From the NCBI GenBank assembly GCA_035938215.1, contig DASZHC010000223.1:1-7232 (forward strand): 7,232 nt of DNA. The letters are read 5' to 3'. The stretch is from DASZHC01 sp035938215. Lineage in GTDB: Bacteria > Verrucomicrobiota > Verrucomicrobiia > Chthoniobacterales > JAFAMB01. Position 1 is the first letter of the stretch. Each line of letters begins with the position of its first letter. Both the position numbers and the translations under genes were made by a program. Shown in pieces: positions 1 to 4,889 of the stretch. Below the pieces are notes generated by a model. That model worked only from the letters and a program-made list of their open reading frames with translations. It made no database searches and was not told the origin of the DNA.

Positions 1-12
1 AGCATGTATTTT

Positions 13-167
13 GTTGCGATCAAAATGGGCCGTCGACAAGGCGCGAGGAGCGGAGCATCCCGCTCCACTTTCTATATTCCTGGTACTCTTGGTCTCGAGG
101 GTAGCATGGAAGTGGGGCGGGACGTGACCGACGAGCAACGCCGTCGCCGGCCCATTTTCATCGCAAC
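13..167. repeat. 155-bp palindromic element (MITE-like or structured RNA)
   Basis: The outer arms are 20-bp inverted repeats, 13-32 (gttgcgatcaaaatgggccg) against 148-167, with one mismatch. Inside lies a second inverted pair, 59-70 against 110-121, complementary over 12 bp with one G-T pair. The left half also holds a local 7-bp hairpin, 47-53 with 60-66. The nested symmetry over the whole stretch is typical of small non-autonomous mobile palindromes or of a folded RNA, and is not expected of coding DNA. No transposase gene and no clear target-site duplication are visible next to the arms. An open frame at 4-306 crosses the element, but its translation follows the palindrome and resembles no family I know. 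Mobile element versus RNA cannot be decided from one copy. Confidence 0.55.
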
Positions 168-174
168 CCTTCGG

Positions 175-265
175 GCCGGAGCCAGTTGGCCGTTTTTCTG
201 CGTTGCATATGATTCAGATATGGGCACTCGTTCGCGCCTTGAAAAACTGCCAACTGACTTCCGGC
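175..265. repeat. 91-bp imperfect inverted repeat
   Basis: Positions 175-198 are complementary to 241-265 with two mismatches and a one-base bulge at 259; the core is gccagttggccgtttttc (181-198) against 241-258. The spacer between the arms is 42 nt. It starts 8 nt after the palindrome at 13-167, so the two may be parts of one element or one structured transcript. No coding potential is evident. Confidence 0.5.
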
Positions 266-296
266 AAAATATATGTTATTTCGGGGACAGGACACT

Positions 297-322
297 AGCT
301 CGCTGAGAAGTCAGCGATAGCT
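297..322. other. short hairpin upstream of kinase gene
   Basis: A perfect 7-bp stem, tcgctga (300-306) with tcagcga (311-317), closes on a gaag loop. Three further pairs (297-299 with 320-322) follow after a 2-nt bulge. Downstream sequence is pyrimidine-rich (tgatccctttc) but has no real T-run, so a terminator role for anything reading in from the left is possible but weak. The 5' edge of the candidate kinase promoter touches this hairpin. Confidence 0.35.
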
Positions 323-350
323 TGATCCCTTTCATCAAATAGAAGATACT
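322..350 (+). promoter_or_regulatory. candidate sigma-70-type promoter for the kinase gene
   Basis: TTGATC (322-327) and GATACT (345-350) each match 4 of 6 consensus bases (TTGACA and TATAAT) and are separated by exactly 17 nt. Transcription would start near 357, leaving a leader of about 28 nt before the ATG at 385. This is a match by eye only, and the housekeeping promoter consensus of this organism is unknown. Confidence 0.3.
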
Positions 351-384
351 AGATAGCGTCAATTGATTTGGTTGCTTGGCCCCG

Positions 385-1500
385 ATGCGAAAAGCCAGAC
401 CAAGGCCGGGATCACTGTATTGGATATGCCAGATTGGTGGTTGGCTGTCCTATGCGCTGCTTTGCACTTTTTCTTCTTGGCTCATGGAGGGCCATTTTTA
501 TGAATACCTGACTTGCAGCATCGTTTTGGCGGGGTGCGGACTGCTCATAACCCACCTGCTGCGAGGGTTCATGAAGAAACGCCGCTGGTTGGATCCGCCT
601 CCTGACCGCTTGATAATCCGGGTCGCAGCGGCGATTCCCCTTCTGGGGATGATATACGTGGGGTGCATCTATCTGACAGCCCCTCTTTACTCCTATCTGC
701 TACACAAGGCTGAACCGTTTGATTTTATTAACCAACATCTCGCTTATTTGTTTTTAGATTTTGTAAATAGCCTCTTTACGTTTGCTTGCTGGTTGGGCAT
801 CTACATCGGTTTTCATTTGTTGAAAGAACATCGAATGGCGGAGAAAGAGAGCTTGCGCCTGGCTGTTGCGCTTTCCCAGGCGCGCCTGGACATATTGCGT
901 GAACCGGTCAATCCGCATTTCCTGTTCAATGCGCTCAAGGGTCTTCGTGGCTTAATCGATGAAGGTCCGCCACAAGCGCAGGACGCCGTCACGCGTTTAG
1001 CCTCAATATTGCGCTATTCTCGGTCGACGGATCCAAACGCAACGGTCCCCTTTGGAACGGAATTGAATGCAGTCACGGATTACCTTGAGCTGGAGTTGCT
1101 GCGGTTTGAGGACCGTCTGAGCATCCACAAACAGATTCAGCCTGAGGCGCTGGATCGGGCGATTCCTCGTATGCTTCTGCAGGCGCTCGTGGAAAATGCA
1201 GTGAAGTATGGCGCATCACAGAATCCGGGAATCTCCGAACTCTCCATCTTTGCAGCGATTGACCCAACCGATGGCCGACTTTGCATCCGAGTCTATAATA
1301 CGGGCCATCTTCGGATGGATGATTCATGTTCAAAGGGGACGGAACTGCGAAATGCGCGTGAGCGACTGCATCGGCTTTTTGGAAACGATGCGGAACTGAA
1401 AATCGCCGAAGATCCGCCAGGGCGGGTGAGCGTTGCTGTTTCCGTTCCGAACCGCCAACCAACCGTGGCGCTCCCGGGATCATTAGAATTCCCGTGGTAG
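385..1500 (+). CDS. LytS/YehU-type sensor histidine kinase (orphan)
   Basis: This is a membrane sensor kinase of the His_kinase family found in LytS/YehU proteins, which autophosphorylates a histidine and normally passes the phosphate to a LytTR-type response regulator. Residues are numbered from an alternative TTG start at 376. Four hydrophobic segments lie at about 13-35, 41-62, 82-104 and 123-149, followed by a short helical linker. The phosphoacceptor motif NPHFLFNAL is at 179-187 with His181. The ATP-binding domain shows the N box LLQALVENAVKYG (267-279) and NTG (308-310). The usual glycine-rich GxGL motif is reduced to KGTELRNARERL (320-331), and the Gln normally two residues before NPH is Pro177. 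The ATG at 385 is chosen over the TTG, although neither has a clear Shine-Dalgarno sequence. No response regulator gene follows or precedes within the window. The signal sensed is unknown. The family assignment is firm; full catalytic competence is less certain. Confidence 0.88.
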   Translation: MRKARPRPGSLYWICQIGGWLSYALLCTFSSWLMEGHFYEYLTCSIVLAGCGLLITHLLRGFMKKRRWLDPPPDRLIIRVAAAIPLLGMIYVGCIYLTAPLYSYLLHKAEPFDFINQHLAYLFLDFVNSLFTFACWLGIYIGFHLLKEHRMAEKESLRLAVALSQARLDILREPVNPHFLFNALKGLRGLIDEGPPQAQDAVTRLASILRYSRSTDPNATVPFGTELNAVTDYLELELLRFEDRLSIHKQIQPEALDRAIPRMLLQALVENAVKYGASQNPGISELSIFAAIDPTDGRLCIRVYNTGHLRMDDSCSKGTELRNARERLHRLFGNDAELKIAEDPPGRVSVAVSVPNRQPTVALPGSLEFPW

Positions 1501-1533
1501 CCGTATCGCCGAGCCGGGCGTTCGTGGCTACCA
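1495..1533 (+). other. hairpin overlapping kinase stop codon
   Basis: An 8-bp stem, tggtagcc (1495-1502) with ggctacca (1526-1533), includes the TAG stop codon. A 4-bp inner stem, cgcc (1507-1510) with ggcg (1517-1520), lies inside it. No T-run follows, so it is not a canonical intrinsic terminator. It could protect the 3' end or help termination with a factor. Confidence 0.35.
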
Positions 1534-1907
1534 ACCCGGAGAATCTGCGCAGGATCCGCCCTGAACGCAACCACACGGCGCTAACCCGCAAAATTCACGC
1601 GTTATAAGAATCGGTGCGCACATTGGGGGTTAGAAACCTCTTAAACAGACGCTGCGTGGTTTGCGACGATTCTCGATTCCATGGCCTGCCGCTTGTCCCG
1701 AGCACGCAGGGCAGGTAGGGTCGCATCCAGCACCAGTTTCTAGAGGACCCGGAAGGATGGATTCGATGTCATTCAGCAGAAACTGGTGCGGGATCGGACC
1801 CTACCAAGCCCTGACATAACGCGGAGTAGGCTCAGCAATCCGAAACAGTTTTGGTTGCGGCTACGCCGCGTTGGGATCGTTGCGGGTAGCTGCTGCGCTC
1901 CACGGAA
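1501..1907. other. 407-nt gene-free spacer between convergent genes
   Basis: The kinase gene (+) and the ligase gene (-) converge on this stretch. I see no credible coding region in either direction; open frames here have no recognisable protein and run into neighbouring genes. It contains the palindromic element at 1714-1805, a 6-bp hairpin immediately before it (cctgcc 1685-1690 with ggcagg 1710-1715), and a 5-bp hairpin gcggc/gccgc at 1857-1869. None of the hairpins has a proper T-run on either strand. Confidence 0.5.
1714..1805. repeat. 92-bp element with 28-bp terminal inverted repeats
   Basis: The arm at 1714-1741 and the reverse complement of 1778-1805 are identical at 25 of 28 positions; the inner end caccagtttct is perfect. 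The 36-nt core between the arms is not self-complementary. Long near-identical terminal inverted repeats around a short non-coding core suggest a MITE or the remnant of an insertion sequence. They could equally form a strong hairpin at the 3' ends of the two convergent genes. No transposase is present and I do not recognise the arm sequence. Confidence 0.5.
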
Positions 1908-3302
1908 TCAATGCCCACCAATTTCTGCCCTAGATGCAAGATACGATTTAGCCAGTTCAGATCGATTGACCTTGCCGCGCGTGTTAACCGGCAACTCAGA
2001 CAAAATCCGGAATTCACGAGGAACCTGCCAGCCGCTCAATCCATTCCGGCAATGGCTTTCAACCAATTGGCGTGTAACAGCCGCCGAACATGCGACATAT
2101 GCCACAAGATCTTCGTTTCGAATCGTCGAGGGTATCCCAAAGACAACGGCATCGATTACGCCTGGCAATTTTCGAAGATGCTCTTCCACGATCGACGGAT
2201 GAACCTTTTTCCCGGCGACATTCAGAACGTCTGTAGCGCGACCGATCAAGCGCATTCCCCAATCAGACCATTCGACGATGTCTCCCGGGACGAAGCGCCT
2301 TCCGTTCAAAATTGCTTCCTCCGAGCGAGGAAAATATCCGTCAGAAACGTTTTCACCTTCTATCGCAATGCGATCGTACCCGATGCGCACAACCCTCACG
2401 TCATCCAAGGGTTTGCCGACAAAACCGCTCAGTAGTTCCACATCGTCTGTCCGCTCGTAGGCAATCCCGCCACACTCCGATGAACCGTAGAAGCTGTGTA
2501 TTTTCAAACCGAATTTTCTGGAGAATTGCCGAGAGGTTTCGGGCGCCAGCGGCGCGCCGGCTGAAATGCAAAGACGAAGAGATTTCAGTTCACCCGCATC
2601 AGCCAGCGAGGCGAGGGCCTGAAACAGGGCAGGCGTGCCCGGGAACACGGTTGCCCCGGAGCGCTGAAGAGAATTGTAAATCGCGCGCGGCATCACGTCG
2701 GATGCGCAAACCATCTGCGTTCCCTGAAATAGAAGGGGAGTGACAAGATTGCTAAAACCGTAGGAGTGGGAGAGGGGGATCGCACCATAGTTGACGTCGC
2801 CTGGAGCAATGCCCATCGTCGTGCAGATGTTCCTGCAATCGGCCAACAGATGGGATTCGCGAACTCTGACGGCTCGTGGTGTCCCCGTCGTTCCGGATGT
2901 CAGCTTCAGCATATCCGGTTTTGGATATGGCCAGGCGATCGGCTCATTTTCGAAGCGTTGAATGCCACTTTTATATATGAGTCCCTGGGCGCTCGTCAGC
3001 GCCAGGATGCCCTCCAGCTGCCGGCTCGGCAGATCCGGTTCGATCGGCGCTACCACAAGGTCTTTATCCCACGAAGCAAGAACAAGTGCGGCGAAAGAGG
3101 GATCGTTACCGACGGCGCACACGATGCAGTCGCCGGCTTTGAAGTCGGAGAGCTTCGATCGCCATTCGGCTCGTTCGCTCTCGATATCTTGAAAGCTTCG
3201 AATGACCGAGCCGTCACCCGCCCGAATCGCTGGATTTGCGCCTTCCTGACGCACTACGGTTTTCCAGAAACTGTTGAAGACCCGTGGTTGCACTTGCGTC
3301 AC
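1908..3302 (-). CDS. AMP-dependent acyl/aryl-CoA synthetase-like ligase (ANL superfamily)
   Basis: This 464-residue protein is a class I adenylate-forming enzyme, which activates a carboxylic acid as an acyl-AMP and usually transfers it to CoA or a carrier thiol. The core motifs are in order: A3 phosphate loop LTSGTTGTPRAV (134-145), A4 AIPLSHSYGF (174-183), A5 FYGSSECGG (271-279), A7 GDIVEW (340-345), A8 GRATDVLNVAGKKVHPS (354-370), and A10 LPVNTRGKVNR (437-447) with the probable catalytic Lys444. Arg143 replaces the lysine usual in A3. The length is slightly short for an acyl-CoA synthetase, with a compact N-terminal region. No carrier-protein, condensation or thioesterase domain is fused and no pathway partner is adjacent, so the substrate cannot be named. 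The start is GTG at 3302; GTG at 3293, with a weak AGG upstream, is an alternative, and a stop codon lies 11 codons upstream. It is transcribed divergently from rpmE. Confidence 0.88.
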   Translation of the reverse strand: MTQVQPRVFNSFWKTVVRQEGANPAIRAGDGSVIRSFQDIESERAEWRSKLSDFKAGDCIVCAVGNDPSFAALVLASWDKDLVVAPIEPDLPSRQLEGILALTSAQGLIYKSGIQRFENEPIAWPYPKPDMLKLTSGTTGTPRAVRVRESHLLADCRNICTTMGIAPGDVNYGAIPLSHSYGFSNLVTPLLFQGTQMVCASDVMPRAIYNSLQRSGATVFPGTPALFQALASLADAGELKSLRLCISAGAPLAPETSRQFSRKFGLKIHSFYGSSECGGIAYERTDDVELLSGFVGKPLDDVRVVRIGYDRIAIEGENVSDGYFPRSEEAILNGRRFVPGDIVEWSDWGMRLIGRATDVLNVAGKKVHPSIVEEHLRKLPGVIDAVVFGIPSTIRNEDLVAYVACSAAVTRQLVESHCRNGLSGWQVPREFRILSELPVNTRGKVNRSELAKSYLASRAEIGGH

Positions 3303-3316
3303 CTGAACTGTGTGAT
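3288..3316 (+). promoter_or_regulatory. weak candidate promoter for rpmE operon
   Basis: TTGCAC (3288-3293) and TGTGAT (3311-3316) are 17 nt apart, but match the consensus at only 3 and 4 of 6 bases. The rpmE start is at 3341 and the spacer to the divergent gene is only 38 nt, so any rpmE promoter must overlap the 5' end of the ligase gene, as this one does. The alternative -10 GATACT at 3314-3319 has no well-spaced -35. Confidence 0.2.
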
Positions 3317-3340
3317 ACTTTTGAACTCTTTTTTAAAACC

Positions 3341-3565
3341 ATGAAGGCTGATATCCATCCGAACTATACAGAGACCACAATCGTCTGTGCATGTGGCGCT
3401 GTTTATCGTACTCGGTCGACTCGCCGCGATATCAAGATTGGTATTTGTGCCGCTTGCCATCCCTATTTTACTGGTGAACAGAAATTCGTCGACACCGCCG
3501 GCCGTGTGGAAAAATTCGCTCGCCGTTATGGTAAGACGTTGGTGGGCAAGGGCAAGTCGAAGTAA
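3341..3565 (+). CDS. rpmE: 50S ribosomal protein bL31 (zinc-binding form)
   Basis: The 74-residue product is ribosomal protein bL31, a small component of the large subunit at the central protuberance that contacts the 30S head. It begins MKADIHPNYTET, the family's usual N-terminus, and contains GEQKFVDTAGRVEKFARRYG (45-64). Cys16, Cys18, Cys36 and Cys39 form the CxC...CxxC zinc site, so this is the C+ form rather than the zinc-independent paralogue. The ATG at 3341 fits the family N-terminus; an open frame extends upstream to 3284 but would add unrelated residues. The upstream sequence ctttttaaaacc has no Shine-Dalgarno match. It is the first gene of the run with prfA, prmC and murA, although a terminator-like hairpin separates it from prfA. 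Confidence 0.96.
   Translation: MKADIHPNYTETTIVCACGAVYRTRSTRRDIKIGICAACHPYFTGEQKFVDTAGRVEKFARRYGKTLVGKGKSK
3363..3391 (-). promoter_or_regulatory. candidate promoter for the ligase gene, inside rpmE
   Basis: Read on the minus strand, TGCACA (3386-3391) and TATAGT (3363-3368) are 17 nt apart and match the consensus at 4 and 5 of 6 bases. Transcription would start near 3355, giving a leader of about 50 nt before the GTG at 3302. The elements lie within the rpmE coding region, as the short divergent spacer would require. This is an eye-made match without experimental support. Confidence 0.3.
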
Positions 3566-3582
3566 CTTTTGGCATTCTATCT

Positions 3583-3625
3583 GAAACGGTGACGGCGCTC
3601 CAGCGCAATCACCGTTTTCATTTTT
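3583..3625 (+). terminator. terminator-like hairpin between rpmE and prfA
   Basis: A 9-bp stem, aaacggtga (3584-3592) with tcaccgttt (3609-3617), is extended by a G-T pair. It encloses a second stem, gcgct (3595-3599) with agcgc (3602-3606). T-rich sequence follows: tttt at 3615-3618 and ttttt at 3621-3625. The last T is directly followed by the prfA ATG. This is a good intrinsic terminator by form and lies 18 nt after the rpmE stop codon. It may be leaky, so that part of the transcription continues into prfA, or prfA may have its own start. Confidence 0.55.
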
Positions 3626-4711
3626 ATGGACTTCGCTCCATTAATTGACCAAAAGCGCAGGCAGTTCGACGAACTTGAAAGGCAAATTGCCTCCTCTTCC
3701 CTTTTCGAGAATCCGAAAAAGGCCGGGGAGGTGATGCGCGAACATTCGCGCCTCAAGACGCTTTTGGAGGATTGGAATGCCCTGCAAAGAAGCCGGCGCC
3801 AACTGGAAGAAAATCTCGAGCTGGCAGCAGGCAATGATCCGGAACTGGCCGAACTGGCTCAAGCCGAAATTCCGGCATTGCAGAAAGCCGCAGGGGAACT
3901 GGCGAAGTCAGTCCAATACGCGCTTCTCCCGCCTGAACCGCACGAAGATCGCGATGCCATCGTGGAAATTCGTGCCGGTACTGGGGGAAACGAAGCCGCG
4001 CTGTTTGCCGCTGATCTTTATCGGATGTACTGCAGATACGCCGAATCGCATGGGTTCAGGTTCGAGCAGTTGGAAAGCAGCCCGTCTGAGCTGGGCGGCT
4101 TCAAGGAAATCATTTTCAAGGTAGGCGGCACGTCGGTGTTTCGAATGCTGCGATACGAAAGCGGCGTTCATCGTGTTCAACGCGTACCGGTCACAGAGGC
4201 GCAGGGCCGGATTCATACTTCGACGGCAACTGTCGCTGTTCTTCCGGAAGCCGAAGAAGTCGACATCGAGCTCAAGCCGGAAGATATCCGAATTGAGGTT
4301 AGCCGTGCGGGAGGTCCAGGCGGCCAAGGAGTCAACACGACCGATTCAGCGGTTCAGGTTTTGCATATTCCCACTGGAAAAATTGTCAGGTGCCAGGACG
4401 GTCGAAGCCAGCAGAAGAACAAAGAGAAAGCCCTGGCGATACTCCGTTCCCGTTTGCTTGAAGAAAAGCAACTGGAGGAAGCCGAAAAATATTCGGCACA
4501 CCGGCGCAATCTTATTGGATCCGGTGGACGAGAAGAAAAAATCCGAACCTACAATTTTCCACAGAATCGCGTTACGGATCACCGCATCGGGCTCACCCTG
4601 TACAATCTCGATCTATTCATGGAAGGGCAGTTCGATGAAATGGTCAACGCGCTCCAAGTCAGCGATATGGAACAGCGGCTCAAAGAGGCAGGATTGCAGG
4701 CAGAGCCATAG
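3626..4711 (+). CDS. prfA: peptide chain release factor 1 (RF1)
   Basis: RF1 recognises UAA and UAG in the ribosomal A site and triggers release of the finished protein. The 361-residue length matches the family. The N-terminal helical domain covers about 1-100. The codon-recognition segment RVPVTEAQGRIHTST is at 186-200, with the tripeptide PVT (188-190) in the place of the RF1 PxT motif and not the RF2 SPF. The peptidyl-transferase loop RAGGPGGQGVNTTDSAV is at 227-243, with GGQ at 232-234; Gln234 is the methylation target of PrmC. The ATG at 3626 fits the family N-terminus, but it directly follows a T-run and has no Shine-Dalgarno sequence. The gene ends in TAG, a stop codon that only RF1 reads. 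The prmC leader begins immediately after it. Confidence 0.97.
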   Translation: MDFAPLIDQKRRQFDELERQIASSSLFENPKKAGEVMREHSRLKTLLEDWNALQRSRRQLEENLELAAGNDPELAELAQAEIPALQKAAGELAKSVQYALLPPEPHEDRDAIVEIRAGTGGNEAALFAADLYRMYCRYAESHGFRFEQLESSPSELGGFKEIIFKVGGTSVFRMLRYESGVHRVQRVPVTEAQGRIHTSTATVAVLPEAEEVDIELKPEDIRIEVSRAGGPGGQGVNTTDSAVQVLHIPTGKIVRCQDGRSQQKNKEKALAILRSRLLEEKQLEEAEKYSAHRRNLIGSGGREEKIRTYNFPQNRVTDHRIGLTLYNLDLFMEGQFDEMVNALQVSDMEQRLKEAGLQAEP

Positions 4712-4889
4712 CGAGGCCGCACCCAGACCGGCGAGATATAAGGATCTAGGTCGCGTTGGGAACAGCGCCGATGAGCGAAAGCGGCCTCCTATAGAATCCT
4801 TGAAAAGCAACACCACCTAATGAATGCTGTGCGGATATGCAGGAAAAGCCTGCCTCATCTGCAATCGATTTTGCGTTTCAAGGATTCTA
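4712..4889 (+). promoter_or_regulatory. structured prmC leader, putative translational attenuator
   Basis: Four complementary pairs fill this spacer. P0: gaggccgc (4713-4720) with gcggcctc (4781-4788), a perfect 8 bp. P2: tagaatccttgaaa (4792-4805) with 4876-4889, a perfect 14 bp, then one mismatch and gcaa/ttgc (4807-4810 with 4871-4874). P3, inside the P2 loop: gcagg (4839-4843) with cctgc (4849-4853). P1, exclusive with P2: aaggatcta (4740-4748) with 4792-4801, 9 bp and one bulged A. P2 buries the prmC Shine-Dalgarno sequence up to the base before GTG. P0 starts one base after the prfA stop codon. I do not recognise any known riboswitch class. The pairings are seen directly; the regulatory role is inferred from them. 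Confidence 0.6.
4880..4884 (+). promoter_or_regulatory. prmC ribosome binding site, sequestered
   Basis: AAGGA, 5 nt before the GTG at 4890, is the clearest Shine-Dalgarno sequence in the window and decides the prmC start. It lies in the 3' arm of the 14-bp P2 stem (4792-4805 with 4876-4889), so it would be hidden when that stem forms. Confidence 0.65.

Noticed and set aside
4..306. 100-codon open frame on the + strand
   Set aside because: It spans the palindromes at 13-167 and 175-265, its composition follows their symmetry, and the protein resembles no family I recognise.
1073..1591. 172-codon open frame on the - strand
   Set aside because: It is antisense to the kinase gene, whose conserved ATP-binding motifs are in the + frame; no protein family is recognisable.
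1640..1700. tRNA-like T-arm near gattctcgattcca
   Set aside because: No matching acceptor or anticodon arms can be drawn and the T-stem does not pair.
1786..2202. 138-codon open frame on the + strand
   Set aside because: It starts in a palindrome arm and runs antisense through the conserved C-terminal domain of the ligase.
2766..3344. 192-codon open frame on the + strand
   Set aside because: It is antisense to the ligase N-terminal half, which carries the A3 and A4 motifs; the translation has no recognisable features.
4173..4820. 215-codon open frame on the + strand overlapping prfA and the prmC leader
   Set aside because: It is a shifted-frame shadow of prfA, and its basic, Ser/Arg-rich translation is typical of such shadows.
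4824..4889. 22-residue N-terminal extension of PrmC from an ATG at 4824
   Set aside because: The extra residues do not resemble PrmC, no Shine-Dalgarno sequence precedes the ATG, and the GTG at 4890 has a good one.
4712..4889. Known riboswitch class in the prmC leader
   Set aside because: I could not match the conserved cores of the riboswitch classes I know to this sequence, so no class is claimed.
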